A stretch of 64,000 nt of DNA from Caldicellulosiruptor bescii DSM 6725 (GTDB lineage Bacteria > Bacillota > Thermoanaerobacteria > Caldicellulosiruptorales > Caldicellulosiruptoraceae). Numbering within the stretch: position 1 is the stretch's first letter; the number at the start of each line of letters is the position of its first letter. The notes under the pieces are model-generated. The model ran no database searches. It was not told the DNA's origin and was given only the letters and a program-made list of their open reading frames with translations. The translations under genes were made by a program, and so were the position numbers. Shown here piece after piece: positions 54,388 to 63,408 of the stretch. Location: assembly GCF_000022325.1 (NCBI RefSeq), contig NC_012034.1, positions 124,001-188,000 on the forward strand, given 5' to 3'.

Positions 54388-56409
54388 GTGGGCATATTGC
54401 TTGAAGTTGCTGGTGTGTTAATTTCCATTTATATTTTGCTTAAGCTCATAGGTCTTCGCGTCATTCCAAATGACAAAGTGGGTATTGTCGAAAAATGGTG
54501 GTCTTTCAAAGGTTCACTGGATGAGCAGATTATAGCGCTGCACGGTGAAGCAGGCTTTCAGCCAGAGGTTTTAAGAGGTGGTATTCATTTTAGGACACCG
54601 CTTATGTACAAAGTTCATATTGTTCCGCTTGTTACAATTCCACAGGGTCAAATTGGCTATGTGTTTGCAAGAGATGGGAAACCGCTCGAGCCTACTCAGA
54701 CGCTCGGCAGAGTTGTTCCAGAGTGCAATAATTTCCAAGATGTACGTGCATTTTTAGAAAATGGAGGGCAAAGAGGACCTCAAAGGGCAATACTGAGAGA
54801 AGGAACATATGCTTTTAACCTTGCTCAGTTTATAGTCATCACAGAAGATAAGATTTACTATCTTCCAATGGGCAACAAAGAAGAAAAAGAGATGATAGAG
54901 AAGATGGTCCAGACTTTAAAATCACGAAATGCATTCAGGCCGATTGTAATAACAGAGGACAAGGTTGGGATTGTAACTGTACACGACGGACCATCACTTC
55001 CAAGTGGTGATATTGTCGCACCGACAGTTGGCGATGACCCATCTGACCCTGAGACTTATCACAACAACTTCCAGGATCCTGAAAAATTTTTAAAAGCTGG
55101 GGGATTTCGTGGAAGACAGCTTCAGGTGCTTGTTGAAGGGACATACTTTATAAACCGCCTGTTTGCAACAGTTGAGCTGATTGACAAAACGGTTATTGAA
55201 GTTGGATATGTCGGAGTTGTTGTATCATATGTTGGTCCAAAAGGGCAGGATACATCGGGTGAGGACTACAAACATGGTGAGCTTGTTGAAAAAGGATACA
55301 GAGGTGTTTGGAAAGATCCTCTGATGCCTGGAAAATACGCTTTTAACACATATGCTGGGAAAATTGTAAAGGTTCCCACTACAAACATAATTCTAAAATG
55401 GATAAGTAACCAGACAGGTACGCACCGCTATGACGAAAACCTCAAAGAAGTAAGTTTAATCACAAAAGATGCGTTTGAACCGTCGCTGCCATTAGCAGTT
55501 GTTCTTCACATAGATTACAGGAAAGCTCCTTTGGTTGTCCAGAGATTTGGGGATTTGAAGATGCTTGTTGAGCAGACTCTTGACCCGATGGTATCTGCAT
55601 ACTTTAAAAATATAGGGCAGAAAAAGACCCTCATTGAGCTTATTCAGCAAAGAGATGAGATTCAAAAGATAGCATCAGCTGAGATGAAAGAGAGATTTGC
55701 TCATTACAACTTAGAGCTTGAAGAGGTTTTAATTGGAACACCAATGTCATCTCCAAACGACAACAAGATAGACGCAATCTTAGAGCAGCTTCGCGACAGG
55801 CAAATTGCCCTTGAGCAGATAGAGACGTACTCACGCCAGCAAAAAGCAGCTGAAAAAGAAAGAGAGCTCAGAGAGGCAGAAGCTCGGGCTGCCCAGCAAA
55901 AACTTTTGACAGAGTCTGAGATAAATATTCAGATTCAGACAAACCAAGGAAAGGCAGAATATCAGAGGTCACTTCAAGAAGCTCAGAAGATAAAAGCATT
56001 GGCTGAGGCAGAAGCAGAAAAAGAAGCACGAATTGGTATTGGCCGGGCAATTGCAATAGAAGAACAGGTAAAGGCATACGGCGGACCGCAATATCAAGTT
56101 CTGCAGGATGTCATGGGCAAGTTTACTCAGGCTTTAGAGAAAACTGGTATTGATATAGTTCCTGAGACAGTTGTTTCAATGGGTGAAAAATCATCTTCAG
56201 TTTCATTTAATGCGTTTGAAATGCTACTCACTTTGCTTTTGACAAAAGAACTCGGTGTTGAATTCAAGGCAAAAGAGACAGAGGATGAGAATATAAAGAG
56301 GATAAAGCAAGAAATACTAAATTCAATCCTTCTTGCAAAAGAAAATGAAAAAGAAGAGAAAACTGAACAGGTTTCTCAGGGGTTACAGCAGCAAAATGCA
56401 GTATCTTAA
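54388..56409 (+). CDS. SPFH/flotillin-like membrane protein
   Basis: 673 residues from a GTG after AAAGGAGTGGAG. One membrane segment at residues 3-20, then SPFH (band 7) domain material, partly repeated (VGIVEKWW near 33, VGIVTVHDGPSLPSGD near 190, VGVVVSYVGPKGQDTSG near 278). A long Ala/Glu-rich coiled coil follows at about 455-560 (ALEQIETYSRQQKAAEKERE). The C-terminal 90 residues are charged. Flotillin-type scaffolds organise membrane zones. The duplicated N-terminal units make it longer than a simple flotillin. Single-gene transcript with its own terminator. Confidence 0.8.
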   Translation: MGILLEVAGVLISIYILLKLIGLRVIPNDKVGIVEKWWSFKGSLDEQIIALHGEAGFQPEVLRGGIHFRTPLMYKVHIVPLVTIPQGQIGYVFARDGKPLEPTQTLGRVVPECNNFQDVRAFLENGGQRGPQRAILREGTYAFNLAQFIVITEDKIYYLPMGNKEEKEMIEKMVQTLKSRNAFRPIVITEDKVGIVTVHDGPSLPSGDIVAPTVGDDPSDPETYHNNFQDPEKFLKAGGFRGRQLQVLVEGTYFINRLFATVELIDKTVIEVGYVGVVVSYVGPKGQDTSGEDYKHGELVEKGYRGVWKDPLMPGKYAFNTYAGKIVKVPTTNIILKWISNQTGTHRYDENLKEVSLITKDAFEPSLPLAVVLHIDYRKAPLVVQRFGDLKMLVEQTLDPMVSAYFKNIGQKKTLIELIQQRDEIQKIASAEMKERFAHYNLELEEVLIGTPMSSPNDNKIDAILEQLRDRQIALEQIETYSRQQKAAEKERELREAEARAAQQKLLTESEINIQIQTNQGKAEYQRSLQEAQKIKALAEAEAEKEARIGIGRAIAIEEQVKAYGGPQYQVLQDVMGKFTQALEKTGIDIVPETVVSMGEKSSSVSFNAFEMLLTLLLTKELGVEFKAKETEDENIKRIKQEILNSILLAKENEKEEKTEQVSQGLQQQNAVS

Positions 56410-56443
56410 GCTTTAGAGCATTAAATATACAGTGCATGAAAGT

Positions 56444-56486
56444 GCGGCTCTGGAAAGTAGGATTTTACAAGATGTGCCAGAGCCGC
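56444..56486 (+). terminator. intrinsic terminator after the SPFH gene
   Basis: GCGGCTCTGG (56444-56453) pairs perfectly with CCAGAGCCGC (56477-56486) across a 23-base loop, followed by TTTGCTTTT. Confidence 0.75.
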
Positions 56487-56515
56487 TTTGCTTTTCAGAA
56501 AAGACACTACAAAAT

Positions 56516-56558
56516 TTGAGTTTTGTATGCTAAAATAATATAGATTGCAAACGTTTGC
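56516..56558 (+). promoter_or_regulatory. promoter and LacI-family operator of the GH13 gene
   Basis: TTGAGT (56516-56521), 17 bases, TATAGA (56539-56544). A 12-base perfect palindrome GCAAACGTTTGC (56547-56558) lies over the expected transcription start. The central AACGTT with flanking GC bases is the LacI/GalR-family operator type, so a sugar-responsive repressor or CcpA-like protein probably controls the gene. Confidence 0.7.
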
Positions 56559-56620
56559 TCAAAATAAGCTATGGGTATAAATTAATTAGAACAAATTGAA
56601 AAAGGGGAGAAATAAGAAAG

Positions 56621-58699
56621 ATGTCAGCTTTAAAAAAGCTTGTTGAGATTCTGAATAATAAAGCAAAAGAGTGGGATGGAAAAAACGATTTCAGAGTACC
56701 AAAACTTTGGGATAGTTTCGGCTATGATGGGTTTGAGAAAAAAGAAAACAATGATGGCACAATCTCAGTAAACCCTTATAAGTTTGTTGCACAGGCGATA
56801 GAAAAAGCAATTTTGCCTTGTATGAAAAATAATACTGATTATCTTCAACCACTTTCAGAAATACTTTCTAAAGATAATAGACCTTCAGAAAAAAGTTATA
56901 GCAGCTGGATTGAAAAGAGCAGTGTATATGGTATGCAAATTCGTACATTTTCAGCCTGGGATCATGATGGTTCAAAAGAACTTGAACTTGAAAATAGCTT
57001 CGGTCTAAAAGATACAGGTACATTTGTTAAAACAATTGCACTTTTACCATACATAAAAAGAATGGGCTTTGATGCTATTTATACACTTCCAATTACCAAA
57101 AACAGCACAAAGTATAAAAAAGGTGAGATGGGTTCACCTTATGCAGTCAAGAACTTTTTTGAACTTGACCCAGTGCTTTTTGACCCTATGGCTGATGAAC
57201 TTTCAATAGATGAACAATTTAAAGCTTTGATTGAAGCGTGCCATATTCTTGACATAAGATTTATAATTGATATTATTCCACGCACATCTGCGAGAGATTC
57301 TGATTTCATACTGGAACATCCTGATTGGTTTTACTGGATTAAAGTAGAGGATTTGAAAGACTACGGTCCGCCAAAGCTGACTTTGATAAAAGAGTTTACA
57401 AAGGCAAATGAAGAAAACATTGAGCTTATATACAAAGACCCGGCTGTGCAAAAGCATATTAAAAAGTTTGTACCATCACCTGACAGGTTTGACCCTCAAA
57501 AGTGGCAGAGTATAAAAGAAAGGTGCGAAAAAGACAAAAACCTTGACTTTTTCGAGCTAATTGAAAAAGAGATTGGGATAACTACTGCACCAGCTTTTTC
57601 AGATTGTCTTAATGACCCGCAGCCACCTTGGACAGATGTGACATATTTGAGGCTTTATCTTGACCATCCTGTACAGTCTGCAAAGTATGTAGATGAAAGC
57701 CAGCCGCCGTATATTCTTTTTGATGTTATAAGAGGAAATATCTTCAAAGGTAAAAAGCCAAACAAAAAACTTTGGGAAAAAATCGCAAACATCATTGTAT
57801 ACTACCAGAAGAACTTTGGCATAGATGGTGCAAGGATTGACATGGGTCATGCTCTTCCAAAAGAACTGGAAGACATGATAATTTCAAATGCCAGAAAAGT
57901 AGACACCGAATTTTGCTTTATAGCAGAAGAGCTTTCGATGAATGCGCACAGAAAAGCAAAAGAGTCAGGGTATGACATGATAATAGGTGATCTTTGGGCA
58001 AGAGAACCACGATACTATCAAGGAACGCTGAAAAAGGTTTTGGATATACTTTTGCAGCTTGAAGTCCCTGTTTTTGCGGCATGTGAAATCCCAGACAGTC
58101 CGCGCGCAGCTTCAAGGCTTGGAAAAAGAGAATTTTCACGGTTTGCGACAGTGCTCAATTTCTTTTTACCAAACAGTGTGCCTTTTGTCACGTGCGGGCA
58201 GGAAGTTTATGAAGTTCAGCCAATGAACTTAGGTCTTGACCCGCAACCAGAAGGCAAATTTATGCTTTCTAAATCAGACCCTCTTTATGGGAAACTTGCG
58301 TTTTTTGACAAGTACGCTCTTCACTGGACAAACGAAGGTGCAGATGAAATGATAGCCTTAATTGAAGGAGTAGCTAAGATAAGAAAAGAATATTTGGACT
58401 TTATGAGCAAAGAAAACTTTTTCAAGATTCCTCACAACAGCAAATTTGTCTTGGCATTTGGATACAAACTTTTTTCTGAACATGGGAAGCAGTACCTGAT
58501 TGTAGTTGCAAACGCTGATATTCTGCGAAAAAGAAAAGTCAGTTTGAATTTGATGAAAGCAGGTTTATTTGATGTGGGGAAAGGAAGACAAATTGAGTGT
58601 ATCTACTCTCTAAAAGGAAATAAAAATCATATGTACGATTTTCCACACATTACAGTTGATATGGAAACTCTTGATATAAAAATTTTAAAGGTAAAATAA
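56621..58699 (+). CDS. alpha-amylase family (GH13) protein
   Basis: 692 residues, no signal peptide, so cytoplasmic. The GH13 barrel is visible: YGMQIRTFSAWDHDG near 108, MGFDAIYTLPITKNSTKY near 148, FIIDIIPRTSARDSDF near 212, DGARIDMGHALPKEL with the nucleophile Asp near 405, and CFIAEELS with the acid/base Glu near 432. The last 90 residues fit a small beta domain. Substrate unknown; an internal alpha-glucan or maltodextrin enzyme is likely. Controlled by the palindromic operator upstream. The start follows GGGGAG. Confidence 0.82.
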   Translation: MSALKKLVEILNNKAKEWDGKNDFRVPKLWDSFGYDGFEKKENNDGTISVNPYKFVAQAIEKAILPCMKNNTDYLQPLSEILSKDNRPSEKSYSSWIEKSSVYGMQIRTFSAWDHDGSKELELENSFGLKDTGTFVKTIALLPYIKRMGFDAIYTLPITKNSTKYKKGEMGSPYAVKNFFELDPVLFDPMADELSIDEQFKALIEACHILDIRFIIDIIPRTSARDSDFILEHPDWFYWIKVEDLKDYGPPKLTLIKEFTKANEENIELIYKDPAVQKHIKKFVPSPDRFDPQKWQSIKERCEKDKNLDFFELIEKEIGITTAPAFSDCLNDPQPPWTDVTYLRLYLDHPVQSAKYVDESQPPYILFDVIRGNIFKGKKPNKKLWEKIANIIVYYQKNFGIDGARIDMGHALPKELEDMIISNARKVDTEFCFIAEELSMNAHRKAKESGYDMIIGDLWAREPRYYQGTLKKVLDILLQLEVPVFAACEIPDSPRAASRLGKREFSRFATVLNFFLPNSVPFVTCGQEVYEVQPMNLGLDPQPEGKFMLSKSDPLYGKLAFFDKYALHWTNEGADEMIALIEGVAKIRKEYLDFMSKENFFKIPHNSKFVLAFGYKLFSEHGKQYLIVVANADILRKRKVSLNLMKAGLFDVGKGRQIECIYSLKGNKNHMYDFPHITVDMETLDIKILKVK

Positions 58700-58741
58700 A
58701 AAATTGGCACTTTCCTTGCATGAGCAAAGGGGTAAAATAAA

Positions 58742-59089
58742 TGGAAGGCAACCTGCCACCACAACTACAATCTTTTAAAACTTGCAGAGCAGTTTTTAAG
58801 CTTTTATAAGAAGCAATATCTGTATCTTTTTTATGTCTGGGGACACAGCTATGAGTTTGACAATGACAACAACTGGGATTTAATTGAAGAGTTTTGCAAA
58901 ATGGTGGGTAACCAACCAGATATCTGGTATGCAACAAACATCGAGATTGTTGACTACATAAAAGCCTTGCAAAATCTCAAGTTTTCAGCAAACGGCGACT
59001 TTGTATACAACCCATCTTCAATTGACGTCTGGATTTCTGTAGATGATAAGATTGTTAAGGCTGAAGGTGGGAAGATAACAAAGCTTTGA
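58742..59089 (+). pseudogene. C-terminal fragment of a polysaccharide deacetylase
   Basis: 116 codons open from TGG at 58742 without a start or ribosome binding site at a sensible place: WKATCHHNYNLLKLAEQFL, YLFYVWGHSYEFDNDNNWDL, then IWYATNIEIVDYIKALQNLK to a stop at 59089. The WGHSYEF segment and the tail match NodB-type deacetylases. The catalytic N-terminal half is missing. It follows the GH13 gene by about 40 bases. Confidence 0.7.
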
Positions 59090-59109
59090 TAATAGATAAC
59101 AAGAACATT

Positions 59110-59157
59110 AGAGGGGCTTGGAAGTAAGTAAGTTTTTCCCAAACCCCTCTTTTTTTA
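59110..59157 (+). terminator. intrinsic terminator
   Basis: AGAGGGG (59110-59116) pairs with CCCCTCT (59144-59150), followed by seven T residues. A long 27-base loop includes a second short stem TTGG/CCAA. Confidence 0.75.
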
Positions 59158-59301
59158 TTACCTTATAAAATTGGTAACTACTTTTGGTTCTTTTGCAGGT
59201 TCCAAAACACTGCCTTTTCCATTTTCAACAAGCTTCAAAAGCCAAGCCATATTTTTGCCAAGCACTCTCATAATCTGAACGCCTTCTTCATCCTGCAAAA
59301 C
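59158..59301 (-). pseudogene. 3' fragment of a flavodoxin/NADPH-FMN reductase-like gene
   Basis: The minus strand reads VLQDEEGVQIMRVLGKNMAW, LLKLVENGKGSVLEP, then KEPKVVTNFIR and a stop at 59158. The GKNMAWLLK and TNFIR ending resembles flavodoxin-family reductases. Nothing upstream of 59301 continues it, so only the C-terminus remains. It faces the fructose operon. Confidence 0.5.
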
Positions 59302-59394
59302 TTTATTTTTTCACTTTTCACAATATCATTTTATTATGTATGTGCAAATCAAACAAATTTAGACAAGAAGGCATATATTTTTTGTAAAAGGTGC

Positions 59395-59423
59395 TTGACA
59401 GGGTAGCTTTCATGTTCTATAAT
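59395..59423 (+). promoter_or_regulatory. promoter of the fructose operon
   Basis: TTGACA (59395-59400), exactly 17 bases, TATAAT (59418-59423): a perfect sigma-A consensus. Such a strong promoter needs a repressor, and operator-like repeats follow directly. Confidence 0.88.
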
Positions 59424-59437
59424 GAAATTAATCATAA

Positions 59438-59483
59438 ATGAGCATAAATGATTAAATTCATTCATTAAAATGAGCATAAACGA
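59438..59483 (+). promoter_or_regulatory. paired FruR operator sites
   Basis: ATGAGCATAAATGA (59438-59451) and ATGAGCATAAACGA (59470-59483) are direct repeats 32 bases apart, three helical turns, placed between the promoter and the DeoR-type regulator gene. Likely autoregulatory sites. Confidence 0.65.
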
Positions 59484-59495
59484 AAGGTGAATAAA

Positions 59496-60248
59496 ATGTT
59501 TGCAGAGGAAAGAAAAAGCAGAATTGCGCAGATGATAAAAAGTGGGCAAAGTGTCAAGGTTTCAGAGCTTGCAAAGCTGTTTGGTGTGTCAGAGTCTACC
59601 ATAAGAAGAGATTTGGCGGAGCTTGAAGCTCTGGGGATAATAAAAAGAACCCATGGTGGGGCGGTCAACAATTTTATTACCTCTTTTGAGCCTTCTTTTG
59701 CAGAAAAAGAGGACAAGTTTGCAAAAGAAAAGGAGTATATAGGCAAGCTTGCAGCAAGCTTTATTCACGATGGTGATACCATCATCCTTGACTCTGGAAC
59801 AACAACCCAGTATATTGCAAGAAACATTACTGCAAAAAATATAACCATAATAACCAACTCAGTAAATATAGCATACGAACTTTCTAACAATGATAATCTT
59901 GAAGTAATTGTGACAGGAGGAGTTATAAGGACAAAGACAAAAGCTCTTGTTGGAGATATAACACAAAGCGTTCTCAGGCAATTTAGGGTTGACAAAGCTT
60001 TTGTGGCAGCAAACGGAGTGTCGATAGAGTTTGGAGTGACAACGCCAAGCCATGTTGAGGCTGCTATAAAAAGAGCAATGATAGAAAATGCAAAAGAAGT
60101 TTTTTTGGTTGCAGACAGTTCAAAATTTGGCCAGGTTACTTTTTCACTCATATGTCCTGTGGAAAGGCTTGATTATATTATAACTGATAAGATGGATGAC
60201 AGACAAAGAGCTGAGTATGAAAAACTTAGTGTGAAGGTCATCACGTAA
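59496..60248 (+). CDS. fruR: DeoR-family fructose operon repressor
   Basis: 250 residues from the ATG at 59496 after GAAAGGTG (a GTG at 59487 overlaps that site). N-terminal DeoR helix-turn-helix RKSRIAQMIKSGQSVKVSEL, VSESTIRRDLAELE and THGGAV. The C-terminal sensor domain has IILDSGTTTQYIARNI and VFLVADSSKFGQ, the sugar-phosphate pocket. First gene of the fructose operon; probably released by fructose 1-phosphate. Confidence 0.9.
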   Translation: MFAEERKSRIAQMIKSGQSVKVSELAKLFGVSESTIRRDLAELEALGIIKRTHGGAVNNFITSFEPSFAEKEDKFAKEKEYIGKLAASFIHDGDTIILDSGTTTQYIARNITAKNITIITNSVNIAYELSNNDNLEVIVTGGVIRTKTKALVGDITQSVLRQFRVDKAFVAANGVSIEFGVTTPSHVEAAIKRAMIENAKEVFLVADSSKFGQVTFSLICPVERLDYIITDKMDDRQRAEYEKLSVKVIT

Positions 60249-60275
60249 AATTTTAAATTTCAAGGTGGGATCAAA

Positions 60276-61223
60276 TTGATTTATACAGTTACACTAAATC
60301 CAGCAATAGACATGACAATATACATCGATAGTCTAAAAAAAGGACAGGTAAACAGAAGTTATTGTTGGTTAATGGATGCTGGTGGGAAAGGCATCAATGT
60401 CTCAAAGGTTATAAAAGCATTGGGTGGGCAGTCAATTGCTCTTGGTTTTTTAGGAAATGACAACAAGGATTGGTTTTTGAAATATTTAAAAGACTTGCAA
60501 CTTGATTTTGACTTCATCCTTGTGGATGGTCTTACACGAACAAACATCAAAATTGTTGAGACGGCACAAAAAGTTTATACTGACCTCAATCAAAATGGTT
60601 TTGAAGTGAAGAAGAAAGACATAAACCTTTTGTTTGATAAGATAGATAGAATTGCAAAAACTGATGACATCTTTGTGCTCTCAGGAAGCCTTCCACCTGG
60701 TACAGATGAAGATGTGTATGTAGAGCTTATAAGAATGCTAAAACGAAAAGGTGCAAAGGTTATATATGATGCCGACGGAAAAGCGCTTGAGAGCGGTGTT
60801 TTAGAAAAGCCAGATGTTATAAAGCCTAATATCCATGAATTTAAATGTCTTTTTGATGTCGAGGAAAATGATTTAAATTCTATTGTAAGTTCAGCAAAAA
60901 AACTTATAGAAAATGGGATAAAAAAGGTTTTGATTTCGATGGGATCAAAGGGTGCAGTTTTTGTGACAGAAAACATGGATCTGTTTGCAAAGGCAGCTGA
61001 GGTTAAAGTAAAAAGCACAACAGGCGCAGGCGATTCAATGGTTGCAGCTATTTCTTACGGGCTTTCGCAAAATATGGATGATGTATCTATTTTCAAGCTT
61101 GCTTTAGCCTGTGCAGCGGCAAAAGTCTCAAAGGAAGGTGTAAAGGCGCCTGAGAAAAATGATATTGAGGAGTTTTTAGAAAAAATAAAATTAGAAAGGC
61201 TGGGGGAATTAAAATGGATATAA
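60276..61223 (+). CDS. fruK: 1-phosphofructokinase
   Basis: 315 residues from a TTG with AAGGTGG upstream. PfkB family: TVTLNPAIDMTIYID at the start, DAGGKGINVSKVIKALGG near 36, SGSLPPGT near 137, and the ATP/catalytic motif STTGAGDSMVAAISYG near 248 with the base Asp. Converts fructose 1-phosphate, made by the PTS transporter, to fructose 1,6-bisphosphate. The stop overlaps the IIA start by 10 bases. Confidence 0.94.
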   Translation: MIYTVTLNPAIDMTIYIDSLKKGQVNRSYCWLMDAGGKGINVSKVIKALGGQSIALGFLGNDNKDWFLKYLKDLQLDFDFILVDGLTRTNIKIVETAQKVYTDLNQNGFEVKKKDINLLFDKIDRIAKTDDIFVLSGSLPPGTDEDVYVELIRMLKRKGAKVIYDADGKALESGVLEKPDVIKPNIHEFKCLFDVEENDLNSIVSSAKKLIENGIKKVLISMGSKGAVFVTENMDLFAKAAEVKVKSTTGAGDSMVAAISYGLSQNMDDVSIFKLALACAAAKVSKEGVKAPEKNDIEEFLEKIKLERLGELKWI

Positions 61224-61663
61224 AAGCTTTGTTTTCACCATCAAGAATGAGTTTTGAACTGCAGGCAGAAACAAAGGAAGCAGTTGTTGATGAACTTATA
61301 GAGCTTCTTCATAAAGATGGAAAACTATCTGATAAAGAAAAGTTTAAAAAGGCAGTTATAAAACGTGAAGAAGAATTTTCAACAGGTATAGGTATGGGCA
61401 TTGCAATTCCTCATGGAAAAGATAGTTCAGTTTTAGAGCCTTGTATTGCCTTCGGTGTTTCTAAAAAAGGAGTAGATTTTGATTCTATGGATGGAGAGCC
61501 TGTATATATATTCTTTCTAATTGCAGTTCCCGAAAATGCGGATGATACACATCTTCATGTATTGAGTTTTATATCACGAAAACTTATGCATGAAGATGTG
61601 AGAAAAAAATTATATAATGCTAAGTCTTTTGAAGATGTCATAACTGCTTTTGAAGAAAAATAA
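61214..61663 (+). CDS. fruA: PTS fructose-specific EIIA component
   Basis: 149 residues of the PTS EIIA-2 family. The phosphorylated His lies in GIGMGIAIPHGKDSSVLEP near residue 68. It receives phosphate from HPr and passes it to the IIB domain encoded next. Here IIA is a separate chain rather than fused to IIBC. Confidence 0.92.
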   Translation: MDIKALFSPSRMSFELQAETKEAVVDELIELLHKDGKLSDKEKFKKAVIKREEEFSTGIGMGIAIPHGKDSSVLEPCIAFGVSKKGVDFDSMDGEPVYIFFLIAVPENADDTHLHVLSFISRKLMHEDVRKKLYNAKSFEDVITAFEEK

Positions 61664-61684
61664 AAAATGAGGAGGAATGGGAAG

Positions 61685-63049
61685 ATGAAAAAAATTGTGG
61701 CTGTCACATCTTGCCCCACTGGAATTGCCCACACGTACATGGCGGCAGAGGCACTTCAGATGGCGGCAAAAGAGCTTGGGGTTGAAATCAAGGTCGAAAC
61801 AAGAGGATCTGTCGGTGCAGAAAATGAGATAACTCCAGAGGATTTGAAGCAAGCACATGCGGTAATTTTAGCTTGTGACACCAAGATTGATGAAGATAGG
61901 TTCCAAGGATTGCCAATTGTACGAGCAAGTGTGAAGGATGCTATCAAAGATCCCAAAGGGCTTATTACAAAGGCTATGAACATGGAGAAGAAGGACTATG
62001 TTGATAAGGTCTTTGAGGCCAAAAAAGAAGCAAAAGAAAAAGCAACTGGTGTTTACAAGCATTTGATGACAGGTGTTTCTTATATGATTCCATTTGTTGT
62101 CGCAGGTGGTATTTTAATTGCAATATCTTTTGCATTTGGAATTAAAGCTTTTGAGAAAAAAGGAACACTTGCAGCAGCGCTCATGGACATAGGCGGTGGC
62201 AGTGCATTTTATCTCATGGTTCCAATTCTGGCTGGCTTTATTGCATTTTCGATTGCAGACAGGCCTGGGCTTGTACCAGGAATGATAGGTGGGCTTTTGG
62301 CAAATAAGCTTGGAGCAGGTTTTTTGGGCGGCATTGTTGCAGGGTTTGCAGCCGGGTATTTAGTTGCATGGCTTAAGAAAACCATAAAGTTACCAAAGAC
62401 AATGGAAGGTTTGATACCAGTATTGATACTTCCTGTTTTGTCAACATTGATTATTGGTTTGGGTATGATATATGTTGTAGGTGAACCTGTTGCAGCTTTA
62501 AATAAGGCAATGACTGAATGGCTCAAGAGCATGAGCAGTGGCAGCGCTGTGTTACTTGGAATAATTTTGGGTTTGATGATGGCGTTTGATATGGGTGGAC
62601 CTGTCAACAAAGCTGCATATACATTTGCTGTATCAACTTTGGCGGCAGGTCAGCCATCAACAATAATGGCAGCTGTCATGGCAGCTGGCATGACACCACC
62701 ACTTGGACTTGCGCTTGCCACCTTGATAGCAAAGGATAAATTTACAACAGAAGAAAGAGAAGCAGGAAAGGCGGCATTCTTCCTTGGGATTTCATTTATA
62801 ACTGAAGGGGCTATTCCATTTGCTGCTGCAGATCCACTGAGGGTTATTCCATCTATTATGATTGGATCAGCAGTAACTTCGGCCCTGAGTATTTTGTTCA
62901 AATGTACTTTGGCAGTTCCACATGGCGGGATATTTGTACTGCCGATACCAAACGCTGTAGGAAATTTACTCTTGTATGCGGTGGCTATTGCAATAGGAAC
63001 AGTTGTAACAGCACTTATAGTTTCGGTTTTAAAGCCAAAGAAGGTTTGA
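61685..63049 (+). CDS. fruA: PTS fructose-specific EIIBC component
   Basis: 454 residues from the ATG at 61685 after GAGGAGG (the ATG at 61667 precedes that site). IIB domain first: VAVTSCPTGIAHTYMAAEAL with the phosphorylated Cys near residue 11. Then a multi-pass IIC domain from about 120: GVSYMIPFVVAGGILIAISF, IADRPGLVPGMIGG and FDMGGPVNKAAYTFA. Takes up fructose as fructose 1-phosphate. Followed by a terminator-like hairpin. Confidence 0.94.
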   Translation: MKKIVAVTSCPTGIAHTYMAAEALQMAAKELGVEIKVETRGSVGAENEITPEDLKQAHAVILACDTKIDEDRFQGLPIVRASVKDAIKDPKGLITKAMNMEKKDYVDKVFEAKKEAKEKATGVYKHLMTGVSYMIPFVVAGGILIAISFAFGIKAFEKKGTLAAALMDIGGGSAFYLMVPILAGFIAFSIADRPGLVPGMIGGLLANKLGAGFLGGIVAGFAAGYLVAWLKKTIKLPKTMEGLIPVLILPVLSTLIIGLGMIYVVGEPVAALNKAMTEWLKSMSSGSAVLLGIILGLMMAFDMGGPVNKAAYTFAVSTLAAGQPSTIMAAVMAAGMTPPLGLALATLIAKDKFTTEEREAGKAAFFLGISFITEGAIPFAAADPLRVIPSIMIGSAVTSALSILFKCTLAVPHGGIFVLPIPNAVGNLLLYAVAIAIGTVVTALIVSVLKPKKV

Positions 63050-63062
63050 TAAGAAGCTTTCG

Positions 63063-63090
63063 AGGCAGGTGAGTGCCTGCCTTTTCTTCT
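63063..63090 (+). terminator. terminator-like hairpin between EIIBC and ptsH
   Basis: AGGCAGG (63063-63069), 6-base loop, CCTGCCT (63076-63082) and a T/C-rich tail. It would reduce read-through so that ptsH-ptsI are partly set by their own level. Confidence 0.7.
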
Positions 63091-63128
63091 TTCAAATAAA
63101 CTTATCATATGGCGAAGGAGGATTTTAA

Positions 63129-63389
63129 ATGGTTGAAGCTAAAGTTGTTTTAAAAAATCCAACAGGTCTTCACGCAAGGCCTGCCAGCATATTTGTGACT
63201 GAAGCAGGGAAGTTTAAAAGTGATATTTTTATTATAAAAGACGGGAAGGAAGTAAATGCAAAAAGTATTTTAAACATCTTAGCAATGGGAGCTAAAAAAG
63301 GTGATGAGATTATTCTCAAAGTTGTAGGCGAAGATGAAGACCAAGCTTTAAAACGTTTAGTGGATTTGTTAGAGAATCTAAATGAGTAA
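63129..63389 (+). CDS. ptsH: phosphocarrier protein HPr
   Basis: 86 residues. NPTGLHARPASIF carries the phosphorylated His15, and KSILNILAMGAKKG the regulatory Ser46 used by HPr kinase in low-GC Gram-positive bacteria. Starts after GAAGGAGG. Hands phosphate from enzyme I to EIIA. Confidence 0.96.
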   Translation: MVEAKVVLKNPTGLHARPASIFVTEAGKFKSDIFIIKDGKEVNAKSILNILAMGAKKGDEIILKVVGEDEDQALKRLVDLLENLNE

Positions 63390-63408
63390 GTTGATGGGGG
63401 TAAATAGT

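Noticed and set aside
62209-62610. Long minus-strand frame opposite the EIIBC gene
   Set aside because: Codon bias of the true gene leaves the complement open; no start signal and no family.
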